Shown here: positions 9,638 to 18,386 of the stretch, piece after piece
How the letters are laid out: every line of letters starts with the position of its first letter
Position numbering within the stretch: position 1 is the first letter of the stretch
Assembly: GCA_903864505.1 (NCBI GenBank)
Contig: CAIPGC010000073.1
Location: forward strand, 1-59,125
DNA length: 59,125 bases
Source of the DNA: an uncultured beta proteobacterium
GTDB taxonomy: Bacteria; Pseudomonadota; Gammaproteobacteria; Burkholderiales; Burkholderiaceae_C
Direction: 5' to 3'
Made by a program: the position numbers and the translations under genes
The notes under the pieces: generated by a model
The model's input: only the letters and a program-made list of their open reading frames with translations
What the model was told of the DNA's origin: nothing
Databases searched by the model: none

Positions 9638-11299
9638 TTACTTGAGTGCCTTGAAACGCATTCGCTTGGGCTTGGCTCCTTCTTCGCCCAGACGCTTCTT
9701 CTTGTCGGCCTCATATTCCTGGTAATTACCATCAAAGAAGGTCCACTGGCTGTCACCCTCGGCGGCCAGAATGTGGGTCGCAATGCGGTCCAGGAACCAG
9801 CGATCGTGGCTGATCACCATGACCGATCCGGCGAACTCCAGCAAGGCATCTTCGAGTGCGCGCAGGGTTTCCACATCGAGGTCGTTGGAAGGTTCATCCA
9901 GCATCAGCACATTGCCACCGGCAATCAGCGTCTTGGCCAGGTGCAGACGTCCGCGCTCGCCACCCGAGAGGGTACCCACGCGCTTTTGTTGATCGCCTCC
10001 ATTGAAATTGAAACGGCCGCAATAGGCGCGACTGGGCATCTGGAATTTGCCCACATTCAAGATGTCGAGGCCGCCCGAGACATCTTCCCAGACCGTTTTT
10101 TCATTTGCCAGCGCATCACGGTTCTGGTCCACAAAGGCCATCTTGACGGTAGACCCGATTACGACTTCACCCGAATCGGGTTTTTCCTTACCCGCGATCA
10201 ATTTGAACAGCGTGGACTTACCAGCACCATTGGGGCCGATGATCCCGACGATGGCACCGGCCGGAACGGTAAAGCTGAGGTTGTCGATCAGCACGCGGTC
10301 ACCAAAAGCCTTGCTTACTCCGTGAAACTCGATCACCTGGCTGCCCAGGCGCTCGGCCACCGGAATGAAGATCTCATTGGTTTCCACCCGCTTCTGGTAT
10401 TCAAAGTCGGACAACTCCTCAAAGCGCGCAATACGCGACTTACTTTTGGCCTGGCGCGCCTTGGGGTTCTGTCGCACCCATTCCAGTTCCTTCTTCAATG
10501 CCTTGGCACGAGCTTCTTCGCCCTTTTGCTCCTGCGCCAGCCGCTCGCCCTTCTGGTCCAGCCAGGAACTGTAGTTGCCCTTCCAGGGAATCCCTGCGCC
10601 ACGGTCCAGTTCGAGAATCCACTCGGCGGCGTTGTCCAGAAAGTAGCGATCGTGGGTAATAGCCACCACGGTGCCCGAAAAGCGCTGCAGAAACTGCTCC
10701 AGCCAGTCCACCGATTCGGCATCCAGGTGGTTGGTGGGCTCGTCGAGCAACAGCATGTCTGGCTTGGACAGCAGCATCCGGCACAGGGCCACGCGGCGCT
10801 TCTCACCGCCCGACAACACGCCAATTTTTGCTTCCCACGGCGGCAACCGCAGTGCATCGGCGGCAATCTCCAACTGGTGTTCCGAGTCGGTTCCAGCCGA
10901 AGCAATGATGGCCTCCAGGCGGGCTTGCTCCGCAGCAAGCGCATCAAAGTCCGCATCTGGCTCGCCATACGCGGTGTAGACCGCCTCGAGTTTGGCCTTC
11001 GCAGCGAACACTTCACCCATGCCGTCTTCCACACTTTCGCGCACCGTGTGCTCGGAGTTGAGCTTGGGCTCCTGGGGCAAGTACCCAATGTTCAACCCGG
11101 GCATGGGGGTGGCCTCGCCCTGAATCTCGGTGTCCAGACCAGCCATGATCTTGAGCAGCGTGGACTTACCGGACCCATTGACACCCAGCACACCAATCTT
11201 GGCACCGGGAAAGAAGCTGAGCGAGATATCTTTGAGAATCTGACGTTTGGGCGGCACAATCTTGCCGACCTTGTTCATCGTGAAAACGTATTGGGCCAT
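9638..11299 (-). CDS. ettA: Energy-dependent translational throttle protein EttA (ABC-F)
   Basis: A 553-residue ABC-F ATPase, matching the family's usual length of about 555. Two ATP-binding cassettes are seen: Walker [10 protein letters not shown] with signature [11 protein letters not shown], and Walker [10 protein letters not shown] with signature [13 protein letters not shown]. Each has a [11 protein letters not shown] or [14 protein letters not shown] Walker B, and there is no membrane domain. EttA binds the ribosomal E site and gates the first peptide bond according to ATP/ADP. The start [13 protein letters not shown] at 11299 matches the family; an upstream in-frame start adds 20 unrelated residues. 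The gene is set between two DUF1631 genes on the same strand. Confidence 0.95.
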   Translation of the reverse strand: MAQYVFTMNKVGKIVPPKRQILKDISLSFFPGAKIGVLGVNGSGKSTLLKIMAGLDTEIQGEATPMPGLNIGYLPQEPKLNSEHTVRESVEDGMGEVFAAKAKLEAVYTAYGEPDADFDALAAEQARLEAIIASAGTDSEHQLEIAADALRLPPWEAKIGVLSGGEKRRVALCRMLLSKPDMLLLDEPTNHLDAESVDWLEQFLQRFSGTVVAITHDRYFLDNAAEWILELDRGAGIPWKGNYSSWLDQKGERLAQEQKGEEARAKALKKELEWVRQNPKARQAKSKSRIARFEELSDFEYQKRVETNEIFIPVAERLGSQVIEFHGVSKAFGDRVLIDNLSFTVPAGAIVGIIGPNGAGKSTLFKLIAGKEKPDSGEVVIGSTVKMAFVDQNRDALANEKTVWEDVSGGLDILNVGKFQMPSRAYCGRFNFNGGDQQKRVGTLSGGERGRLHLAKTLIAGGNVLMLDEPSNDLDVETLRALEDALLEFAGSVMVISHDRWFLDRIATHILAAEGDSQWTFFDGNYQEYEADKKKRLGEEGAKPKRMRFKALK

Positions 11300-11374
11300 T
11301 AGGGTGCTAATTTGAAAGGGGTAAACCCGTATTATCGACTGCCACTGCCCATGGTGCACGCAGGCACTGCTGAT

Positions 11375-13594
11375 TCAGTGCTCTCCAGTAACCTGATCCA
11401 GATCATTGCGCAGCGCCGCCTGTGCCACCGCGTCGAGCGCGTTGTCGATGACTTTTCCGTCTGACACCAGCCGAATCAGCCCCAGTCCCCGCAGCCGATC
11501 CATGGTGCGCCGCGACATCGAGTGGGCCAACCCTCCACCGGAAATAAACATGAACAAGGTACGGTGCGGACTGGCCCAGGTGAGTTGGGCTCGAATCCAC
11601 TGGCCCCCCAGGGCAAGATCCACCCATGAACCGGTCACCAGCCCATCTGCCGTCCAGAGTTGCGCTTCACCAGTCTCGGGTTCTTCAACGTCCTGAGGCG
11701 GAACACTGACCAGATCGGCCGAATCCTCCATGTACCCGGAATCCTGCGCTTCGCTGTGCCCCATCCAGAACGCATCGGGAGAGACATCGGCATCTGTCGT
11801 CGCAGCCAACTCGGCACCCGTCCCCTGGTCCGCTGCGGTATCTGCAGGCGTTGCGCGTGCGCCCTCAAATGCCTTTTCGTGAAAGGTAATCAAAGCATCA
11901 AAAAACTGTGCAATGCGCTCGGTGGGGTACGAAATCAGCGCCAGGCCCTGACGCATCCTGACCAGCATGCCTGGCACCAGTTCCACCAATCGAGTGCGGT
12001 TGCGCCGTGCCAGACGCAGTTGCACGCTCCAGATCAGGTCATCGACAAGGCTTAAGTAGCCATCGGCATCGACGGTGCCGTCGGTGCACCCCAATTGCGC
12101 CTGCGCCACCACCTGAGCCCAGGGACCGCGAAGAAACACCGCCACCATCTCAGGAACGCTTTTGTTCTGCAGCTTCTCGGAAAACTCAAGCGACAACCGC
12201 TGTGCCAGCAGATTGCGCTGCTCTGCGTGCATCAGCGCCCGGGCCGCCTCCTCGGCACGCAGACGCTGCTCCTGCTCATCGCGTGCCCAGCCCTCTTCGA
12301 GTTTGCGCAGCAAGCGCGAAAAAGAGGCGGCGTCGCCTTCGCCACCGACCAGCACATTGACCGAGTTCTCGAATGCCTTCAGAAAACGGGAAAACCCGAG
12401 GTCTTCGTCAGACGAGAAAGCCAGGCTCCGGCTGGTGATCTTCTCAAGGAACTGTCGCGCCGGATGCTGCCGGTCACTGAAGAATCGGGGATCCGCCTGC
12501 GATAGCTTTTGAAGGACCGGCTCCATGGACTTCAAACCCAGACGCACTGCCGCGAGCAATCGGCGGTCCTGCATCAGGTTTTCCAGCATCAGACGAACCA
12601 CCTCCTGCCCCAGTTGCCGCCCCAGGTTCTTGCTTTGGGTGTGCTCGCGCTGCACGGCGGTGTTACCCGCCTCGGTGGTCTGTGCTGCCTGGCTGGACGC
12701 GTTGGTCTGGTTGGCGCGCTCGGCCAGACGCTTCATCATGGGTTCGAGTAGCTTCATGTCCTGCAGCGCATCGAACGACGCAGGCACCGTGTGGGTAAAG
12801 TCTTTGATGCCTCCCACCAGAGGGCTGGGATCGAGTTCACCTGAGAGCAGCTTGCGCAGTTTGTCCAGCGTCAGCAAGGTTCGGGTCACCGAGTTCTCCG
12901 CCGGCTTGGCGGGAACACCAAACTCACCGACCACAGACCCCACCGACTCCACCCCCTGTGTACGCAGCCAGGCAATCACTTCCTTGTAAAGATGTCGCAC
13001 GCTGACACCCAACAGACCCGCCGCCGAAGTCATCAGCGCCTGACGCGCGCTGTCATTTTCAATATGGCCAGCAAAACTTTCGCGCATGGCGTGCACAAAA
13101 GATTCGGGCTTGATCGGGTTCAGATGTGCCTGCACCGTGGTCCAACCCAGCAGACTGCTGACCAGCCCATTGAGCGCAGGAAGTACCGGATCGACCGCCA
13201 GCAGGACCTCCTGCTGGGTCATCGCAAATTCGATATTGGCATCGATTTCGTCTTCTTCCAGAAACTGAAAATCATCGAACCGCACCAACGGTTGCGCACC
13301 CTTGCGATGTGCATCGCCTCCGTAAACTGCGGCGCGTAATTCAACTGCAAAAGTTTGTTTGATGGTTTCACTGCCGGCACACAAACGCTCAATTGCCACC
13401 CGGCCCGCCGGGTTCTGCAGAGCATGCAGTGTTTTGCTGTTGGCCGGCAAGAGTGACGCACGCAGTCCCGTAAGGACATCGTCCATAACCGCGTCAGCCT
13501 GCTCCAGAATGGCTTCAATGCAGTCCTGCAGTGTGGGCTTGGAGGTCCCTGAATCGCGGGCAACACCCAAGCGCCGTAACATGAATTGTTTCAT
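11375..13594 (-). CDS. DUF1631 family protein (copy B)
   Basis: A 739-residue paralogue of copy A. Shared features are the LLTLDKLRKLLSGELD segment (LLTLDRLRQLLTGELD in A), the helical middle with FFSDRQHPARQFLEKITSRS (LFTDKQHPARLLVQEITHRS in A), PWAQVVAQA, and the C-terminal block GSWVDLALGGQWIRAQL and TWASPHRTLFMF. The start MKQFMLRRLG at 13594 has a GGTGG Shine-Dalgarno-like sequence; an upstream start would add 15 residues. The function is unknown. It is probably first in the series B-ettA-A-receiver-chemoreceptor. Confidence 0.85.
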   Translation of the reverse strand: MKQFMLRRLGVARDSGTSKPTLQDCIEAILEQADAVMDDVLTGLRASLLPANSKTLHALQNPAGRVAIERLCAGSETIKQTFAVELRAAVYGGDAHRKGAQPLVRFDDFQFLEEDEIDANIEFAMTQQEVLLAVDPVLPALNGLVSSLLGWTTVQAHLNPIKPESFVHAMRESFAGHIENDSARQALMTSAAGLLGVSVRHLYKEVIAWLRTQGVESVGSVVGEFGVPAKPAENSVTRTLLTLDKLRKLLSGELDPSPLVGGIKDFTHTVPASFDALQDMKLLEPMMKRLAERANQTNASSQAAQTTEAGNTAVQREHTQSKNLGRQLGQEVVRLMLENLMQDRRLLAAVRLGLKSMEPVLQKLSQADPRFFSDRQHPARQFLEKITSRSLAFSSDEDLGFSRFLKAFENSVNVLVGGEGDAASFSRLLRKLEEGWARDEQEQRLRAEEAARALMHAEQRNLLAQRLSLEFSEKLQNKSVPEMVAVFLRGPWAQVVAQAQLGCTDGTVDADGYLSLVDDLIWSVQLRLARRNRTRLVELVPGMLVRMRQGLALISYPTERIAQFFDALITFHEKAFEGARATPADTAADQGTGAELAATTDADVSPDAFWMGHSEAQDSGYMEDSADLVSVPPQDVEEPETGEAQLWTADGLVTGSWVDLALGGQWIRAQLTWASPHRTLFMFISGGGLAHSMSRRTMDRLRGLGLIRLVSDGKVIDNALDAVAQAALRNDLDQVTGEH

Positions 13595-13677
13595 CGTTCC
13601 ACCATTCTCCCAGTTGCGCAGGCAGATGACCAGCCTCATTTTTACCCGGTTTCACGCAACGTGCGACAATACCCGTT

Positions 13678-13719
13678 GTTGCGGAGCGTCAGTTGCCCGC
13701 AACTCCAGCAACTTGCTGG
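13678..13719. other. Inverted repeats in the rhlE upstream region
   Basis: The 241-nt gap between DUF1631 copy B and rhlE has no gene I can support. It holds two inverted repeats: GTTGCGG/CCGCAAC (13678-13684 and 13697-13703) and the palindrome CCAGCAA-C-TTGCTGG (13705-13719). They could be operators of the divergent promoters or RNA hairpins in a long rhlE leader. No strong promoter hexamers were seen. Confidence 0.4.
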
Positions 13720-13835
13720 GGGCAAGACCGACAATCTTCGCTCGACTTGTAAATCTATCTGCCTTTGACTGACTGGTGGTGACAAACCTCCGGGCGGGCC
13801 GATATCCCAAGCGCCCTGGATGGGTGCCACTACTG

Positions 13836-15557
13836 ATGAACTTCGAAGAATTGAAACTGGCTCCGGCCATTGTGAAAGCCGTGCGCGAGCAGGGTTACGA
13901 GACGCCCACGGCCATTCAGGCGCAGGGTATCCCGGTGATCTTGGACGGCCATGACCTGCTCGGCGGCGCCCAGACCGGGACCGGCAAGACCGCCGCCTTT
14001 ACGCTGCCCATGCTGCACCGCCTTTCCATGAGCCGAAGCGCGCAAAACAAATTTGGCGGCACCGGCATCCGTGCGTTGGTACTGACTCCCACCCGTGAAC
14101 TGGCCGCGCAGGTGGAAGAATCGGTACGCACCTACGGGAAGTACCTGCAACTCTCCAGTACGGTGGTGTTTGGTGGAGTCGGAATGAATCCGCAAATTGC
14201 CAAGCTCAAGAAAGGGGTCGACATTCTGGTGGCAACGCCCGGTCGATTGCTGGATTTGATGCAGCAGGGCATGCTGGACCTGGGGCAGGTCCAGATGCTG
14301 GTGCTTGACGAAGCCGACCGGATGCTCGACATGGGCTTTATCCATGACGTAAAAAAGGTACTTGCCGCAGTGCCCAAGGAAAAACAAAGCCTGCTGTTCT
14401 CGGCCACGTTCAGCGATGAAATCCGAGAACTCGCCAACGGTCTGCTGAAAAATCCGCAAAGCGTGCAGGTCACACCACGCAACACTACCGTGCAACGCAT
14501 CACACAGGTGATTCACCCGGTGGGGCGCGGCAAGAAAAAGGCGTTGCTGGCCCACATCATCCAGGAGCACAAGTGGAGCCAGGTGCTGGTATTCACCCGC
14601 ACCAAGTTTGGCGCGAACAACGTGGCCGAATATCTGGAAAAGAATGGCATCACCGCGATGGCGCTGCATGGCAACAAGAGCCAGGCTGCGCGTACGCAGG
14701 CGCTGGCCGGCTTCAAGAGCGGTGATGTTCGCGCCTTGGTGGCCACCGACATTGCAGCGCGCGGTATCGACATCGACGACCTGCCCCACGTGGTGAACTA
14801 CGAAATTCCGAACGTCTGTGAAGACTATGTGCACCGCATTGGTCGTACCGGCCGAGCTGGAGCCGATGGAGCCGCCGTCAACCTCGTCTGCCTGGATGAA
14901 GAAGGCTTCATGGAAGACATTGCACGCTTTACCAAGCAGGACATTCCGACCGTGGTGGTTGAAGGATTTGCGCCTGAACCCGGTGAGAAAGCTGAGCCCA
15001 TAGCCATGGGCCGCCAAACCATTTGGGGCGGTGCGGGCAAGCCGCCCAGCCGCGATGTCATGCAGGCCGCAGCCCGTGCGGCGCGCACCGAGATGCTGCA
15101 GCGCGTTCGCGAGAACAAGGGCGGACAGGGCGCAGGTAGGGGCACCGGTGGAGCAGGAGGCGCCCGGGGTGGCCAGGGACCGCGTAGCAATGGCAGTGCT
15201 GCTGGTCGCGGGAGCGAACACGCCCCACGCCCCCAAGGCGCGCGCGGTCCGCAAGGGCCGGGGCGTGGTCGTCCACCGGTAGGTGACGAGCAACCGCGCA
15301 GCCATGAAGGACGCTTTGCCGAAGGCCTGAGCAGAACCGGTGAGCCACGCGCGCCACGTCCGGCACCCGGCGGTCAGCCGGACCCGATGCGCACCAGTGT
15401 CGATATGATGGCTGAACGCGGCGCACGGCGTGGCAATTTTGGCGGCGGCAACCGAGGAGGATCAGGCAATGGCGGAGGTTCCAGGTCGGGTGGCAATGGT
15501 CGTGGGGGCAACGGGCCTCGTGGGTCGGGAAATCCTCGCGGCCCTTTTAGCCGATAG
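13836..15557 (+). CDS. rhlE: DEAD-box ATP-dependent RNA helicase RhlE-type
   Basis: A 573-residue helicase. Motifs in order: Q motif [11 protein letters not shown], Walker [15 protein letters not shown], the DEAD box [14 protein letters not shown], then the second RecA lobe with [12 protein letters not shown] and [10 protein letters not shown]. From about residue 430 it continues into a basic, Gly/Arg/Asn/Pro-rich tail of roughly 140 residues with RGG-like repeats that would bind RNA non-specifically. It remodels RNA in ribosome assembly or decay. The start [10 protein letters not shown] at 13836 matches family N-termini. The last 89 nt overlap the next gene in another frame. Confidence 0.93.
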   Translation: MNFEELKLAPAIVKAVREQGYETPTAIQAQGIPVILDGHDLLGGAQTGTGKTAAFTLPMLHRLSMSRSAQNKFGGTGIRALVLTPTRELAAQVEESVRTYGKYLQLSSTVVFGGVGMNPQIAKLKKGVDILVATPGRLLDLMQQGMLDLGQVQMLVLDEADRMLDMGFIHDVKKVLAAVPKEKQSLLFSATFSDEIRELANGLLKNPQSVQVTPRNTTVQRITQVIHPVGRGKKKALLAHIIQEHKWSQVLVFTRTKFGANNVAEYLEKNGITAMALHGNKSQAARTQALAGFKSGDVRALVATDIAARGIDIDDLPHVVNYEIPNVCEDYVHRIGRTGRAGADGAAVNLVCLDEEGFMEDIARFTKQDIPTVVVEGFAPEPGEKAEPIAMGRQTIWGGAGKPPSRDVMQAAARAARTEMLQRVRENKGGQGAGRGTGGAGGARGGQGPRSNGSAAGRGSEHAPRPQGARGPQGPGRGRPPVGDEQPRSHEGRFAEGLSRTGEPRAPRPAPGGQPDPMRTSVDMMAERGARRGNFGGGNRGGSGNGGGSRSGGNGRGGNGPRGSGNPRGPFSR

Positions 15558-16146
15558 CACATACGCGTCGGTCCACTCAGTGGGTCGACGCAAACTGGCG
15601 CAGTCCCACCGCAAGCTGGTGCAGCATGTGGTGGACTTTGTGGCTGTACCGCGTCTGCCCAAGGCCGACGACGTATTCATTGCCCTGGGCACTACCATCA
15701 AGGTGGCCGGAAGCCAGGTCGCCTTTCGCGCCGTCGATTTTGAAGCTGTCAGGTCTGTAGCGCTCGCCGCACAAGCGTCAGGCGCTACGAAATTAGGAGT
15801 TGTCTCGGCGATGGGGGCCAGCCCGAAATCCTCGGTGTTCTACAACCGGGTCAAAGGCGAGATGGAAGAAGCGCTAGCCAAGCTGGGATTCAAAGTGCTG
15901 GTGATTGCCCGTCCGTCCATGCTGGCCGGACAGCGGCAGGAGCTGGGCCAACCGACGCGACCTGGTGAGCACGTAGCCCTGGGACTGACGCGGCTCCTGG
16001 CCCCCCTGATTCCAGCAAATTACCGGTCCATTGATGCCAAAGACGTAGCAATTGCGCTGGTTCAGGCCGTGATATCTTCCCCCTCGGGTGCCTACTGCCT
16101 TATGTCCGGTGAAATGCAGGGTGCTTCCAAGCCACACCCGGCTTAG
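15469..16146 (+). CDS. NAD(P)-binding Rossmann protein (atypical SDR)
   Basis: A 225-residue single-domain protein with the dinucleotide-binding turn GATGLVG (residues 13-19), [15 protein letters not shown] and [13 protein letters not shown], as in atypical SDR / NAD(P)H-binding proteins related to YbjT. The substrate is unknown. The start at 15469 is supported by a perfect GAGGAGG Shine-Dalgarno (15454-15460) 8 nt upstream. This makes the first 89 nt overlap the rhlE tail in a different frame, so the nucleotide-binding motif is dual-coded. The 3' end overlaps the convergent cupin gene by 4 nt. Around 15752-15795 there is a weak match to the interspersed repeat with the rare Leu codon TTA just beyond it. 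Confidence 0.85.
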   Translation: MAEVPGRVAMVVGATGLVGREILAALLADSTYASVHSVGRRKLAQSHRKLVQHVVDFVAVPRLPKADDVFIALGTTIKVAGSQVAFRAVDFEAVRSVALAAQASGATKLGVVSAMGASPKSSVFYNRVKGEMEEALAKLGFKVLVIARPSMLAGQRQELGQPTRPGEHVALGLTRLLAPLIPANYRSIDAKDVAIALVQAVISSPSGAYCLMSGEMQGASKPHPA

Positions 16147-16526
16147 CCACGCACAAACAACGTCACCAATGGATCCGGGCCGCATTGGCGGCTCCAGTGC
16201 CCATGCACCTGCGGGTCAAATACCGCACCTTCGGGCAACAGGTCGGCGCTGTAGAAGTGGTCTCCAGCGCTAAAGACGCGTGAAACGCCTGCATGCAAGC
16301 CGATTTCCATCTGACCAGCCAGAATGAAACACCATTGGGGTGCGCCGGTGCAGTGGAACTGGCTGCGGAAACCCACCGGACTCTGGCGCAGCTGGTATCC
16401 ACCCGAGGCAAATACACCAGACAGCCTGGATTCAGGTGTCCCCTGGTCCAATGGCACGATGTCATCGCGAAACTTGGCACGACCGTCCGTGTCGGTATAA
16501 AGAGTGACTTTGCAAAACACGCCCAT
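16143..16526 (-). CDS. Cupin-fold small protein
   Basis: A 127-residue protein with a cupin-like beta-barrel pattern: FHCTGAPQWCFILAGQMEIGL (motif 1 region), then SAGDHFYSADLLPEGAVFDPQVHGHWSRQCG (motif 2 region). The usual motif 1 histidine pair is not evident, so metal binding is doubtful, although several His and Cys residues remain. No enzymatic role can be assigned. The start at 16526 has AAAGG 8 nt upstream; a GTG nine bases further is less likely. It is convergent with the SDR gene and divergent from gloA. Confidence 0.65.
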   Translation of the reverse strand: MGVFCKVTLYTDTDGRAKFRDDIVPLDQGTPESRLSGVFASGGYQLRQSPVGFRSQFHCTGAPQWCFILAGQMEIGLHAGVSRVFSAGDHFYSADLLPEGAVFDPQVHGHWSRQCGPDPLVTLFVRG

Positions 16527-16647
16527 GGGTTGCACCTTTCGTGAACTGGGGCCATTATTCCTCAGCCCGGATGCCCAAGCGTGCCATGGATGTGACGGGG
16601 ATGTGTCGCGGTGCAGTTAAATCTTTCGTGGTCGTGCAAAATGGGGC

Positions 16648-17043
16648 ATGCGAATTCTTCACACCATGCTGCGCGTTGGCAACCTTCAACGCTCCATCGA
16701 TTTCTACACCCACGTCCTTGGCATGCAACTGCTGCGGCAGTCGGAAAATCAGGACTACAAGTACACGCTGGCGTTCCTGGGCTATGGCAAGAACCCGGAC
16801 CATGCAGAACTCGAACTCACCTACAACTGGGGCGTGGAGTCGTATCAACTGGGGACGGCCTATGGCCACATCGCCCTGGGCGTGCCCGATGCCTATGCCG
16901 CGTGCGAGAAAATCAGGGCGGCCGGGGGCAATGTGACCCGCGCGGCGGGTCCGGTCAAGGGCGGCACAACCGTGATTGCCTTCGTTACCGACCCCGATGG
17001 CTACAAAATTGAACTTATCCAGCGTGCTGAGACTGCACGTTGA
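16648..17043 (+). CDS. gloA: Lactoylglutathione lyase (glyoxalase I)
   Basis: A 131-residue glyoxalase I. It converts the methylglyoxal-glutathione hemithioacetal to S-lactoylglutathione in the cytoplasm. The four metal ligands fall at the same positions as in E. coli GloA: His5, Glu56, His74 and Glu122, in the short nickel-type form of the family. Two beta-alpha-beta-beta-beta modules are visible ([18 protein letters not shown], and [19 protein letters not shown]). Confidence 0.95.
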   Translation: MRILHTMLRVGNLQRSIDFYTHVLGMQLLRQSENQDYKYTLAFLGYGKNPDHAELELTYNWGVESYQLGTAYGHIALGVPDAYAACEKIRAAGGNVTRAAGPVKGGTTVIAFVTDPDGYKIELIQRAETAR

Positions 17044-17058
17044 GCGTTTCCATTGATA

Positions 17059-17080
17059 GCTGCCGTGGCAGGGCGGCAGC
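17059..17080. other. Hairpin downstream of gloA
   Basis: An inverted repeat GCTGCCG/CGGCAGC with 7-bp arms and an 8-nt loop lies 15 nt after the gloA stop. It has no following T-run, so it is a weak terminator candidate or an mRNA 3' stabiliser. The preceding ATTGATAGCTGC resembles the core of the interspersed repeat. Confidence 0.4.
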
Positions 17081-17162
17081 GCGTCTGTCCCAGCTTAAGT
17101 TGCGGTGCAACATACCGATAAAGCTGGTAGGGACCGAATATCTCGAACCAAGGAGCAATTCA

Positions 17163-17633
17163 ATGGTTTCTCCCATTTCCAATGGAGTCAACAGGCCCTC
17201 CATGCCGGTGCCACTGAGCCCCGAACAGGCCTTTCAGCACATCGACACGACCGGCAAGGGTTTTATTACCGAATCCGACCTGGCCTCGGCTGTGGTCAGC
17301 ATTTCGGCCGAAGGCGCGAAACTTTCACAAAGCGACGCGCGCACCAGCGCCCAAGAGGCGTTCAAAAAATTGGACCGCAACCAGGACGGCAAGGTGACCC
17401 AAAGTGAATTTGTAGCGGCTGCCCCAAAAGCACCTGACGCGGGTGAAACGGTACCGATTGGCCCAGCGGGACATCGAGGTGGCGGTGGCCCGGTCGGCGC
17501 GGGTAGCACTTCCAGCAACGAGACCAGTCTGACCTACGCGTCAGCCGACACCAACCAGGACGGTACGGTAAGCGCGCTGGAAGCGCTGGTGTATGGCACC
17601 AAACACGTCAGCATTGCCACTGAGACCGCTTAG
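17163..17633 (+). CDS. EF-hand calcium-binding protein
   Basis: A 156-residue protein with three EF-hand loops: DTTGKGFITESD (28-39, slightly degenerate), DRNQDGKVTQSE (71-82, canonical) and DTNQDGTVSALE (129-140, canonical). A Gly/Pro-rich linker of about 40 residues separates loops 2 and 3. No signal peptide is seen, so it may be cytoplasmic or exported by another route. The start is set by AAGGAG 8 nt upstream. Calcium sensing or buffering is inferred from the motifs only; the partner is unknown. Confidence 0.82.
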   Translation: MVSPISNGVNRPSMPVPLSPEQAFQHIDTTGKGFITESDLASAVVSISAEGAKLSQSDARTSAQEAFKKLDRNQDGKVTQSEFVAAAPKAPDAGETVPIGPAGHRGGGGPVGAGSTSSNETSLTYASADTNQDGTVSALEALVYGTKHVSIATETA

Positions 17634-17704
17634 CAGGCAACTGAGAGAACGCCGGTTAGCGCCAATAGCTCCCGCACACGCCGGGCCTGCCTATACTTGG
17701 CACC

Positions 17705-18343
17705 ATGACCCACATCGCCGATCTTCGCAAAAGTTACGAGCGCGACGCCCTCGACGAAAGCGCCTCCCACGTCGACCCATTGCAGCAGTTTGACCGGTGG
17801 CTCAAAGAAGCCATTGCAGCACAAGTGCCCGAACCTAATGCCATGACCCTGGCCACCGTGGCCAGCAATCTGCGCCCCTCCACCCGCGTGGTGCTGATCA
17901 AGGGCTACGATGCTCGGGGTATCACCTGGTACACCAACTACTCCAGCCGAAAAGGGCAGGAACTGGCGGGAAACCCCTATGCCGCACTGCAGTTTCATTG
18001 GGTCGAGTTGGAGCGTGTCGTTCGCATTGAGGGCCGGGTTGAAAAGGTAAGCGCAGGGGAGAGCGACAGTTATTTCAAATCGCGGCCATTGGACTCGCGC
18101 ATCGGCGCGTGGGCCTCACCCCAAAGCGAAGTCATTCCGGGCCGTGGCGTACTGGTAGCCAACGTGGCCAAGTACGCGGCGCAGTTTCTGCTGCAACCGC
18201 CACGCCCGCCGCACTGGGGCGGCTATCGGCTCTTGCCCGACAACTGGCAGTTCTGGCAGGGCCGAAAGAGCCGGTTGCACGACCGCCTGCGATACACCCT
18301 GGAAGCAGAGGGCAACTGGCTGCGCGAACGCCTGGCACCGTGA
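17705..18343 (+). CDS. pdxH: Pyridoxamine/pyridoxine 5'-phosphate oxidase
   Basis: A 212-residue FMN oxidase that makes pyridoxal 5'-phosphate, the last step of vitamin B6 synthesis and salvage. Hallmarks: [46 protein letters not shown] (FMN-phosphate region), [30 protein letters not shown], and the C-terminal dimer signature PPHWGGYRL ... [15 protein letters not shown] ... RLAP. Length and motifs match the family. Confidence 0.96.
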   Translation: MTHIADLRKSYERDALDESASHVDPLQQFDRWLKEAIAAQVPEPNAMTLATVASNLRPSTRVVLIKGYDARGITWYTNYSSRKGQELAGNPYAALQFHWVELERVVRIEGRVEKVSAGESDSYFKSRPLDSRIGAWASPQSEVIPGRGVLVANVAKYAAQFLLQPPRPPHWGGYRLLPDNWQFWQGRKSRLHDRLRYTLEAEGNWLRERLAP

Positions 18344-18386
18344 GGCGATAGGGAGAACGGCCCTTCACACAGCGCCACCGCACCCA

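Noticed and set aside
9773..11302. 509-codon open frame on the plus strand
   Set aside because: It is antisense to ettA, which has full ABC-F motifs; the translated product shows no domain and reflects GC-rich codon bias.
13830..15305. 491-codon open frame on the minus strand
   Set aside because: Antisense to rhlE, whose DEAD-box motifs are complete; no recognisable protein.
15752..15795. Further copy of the interspersed repeat in the SDR gene
   Set aside because: The DNA resembles the repeat and is followed by a rare TTA codon, but the encoded residues align without insertion to what the family normally has there, so it may be chance.
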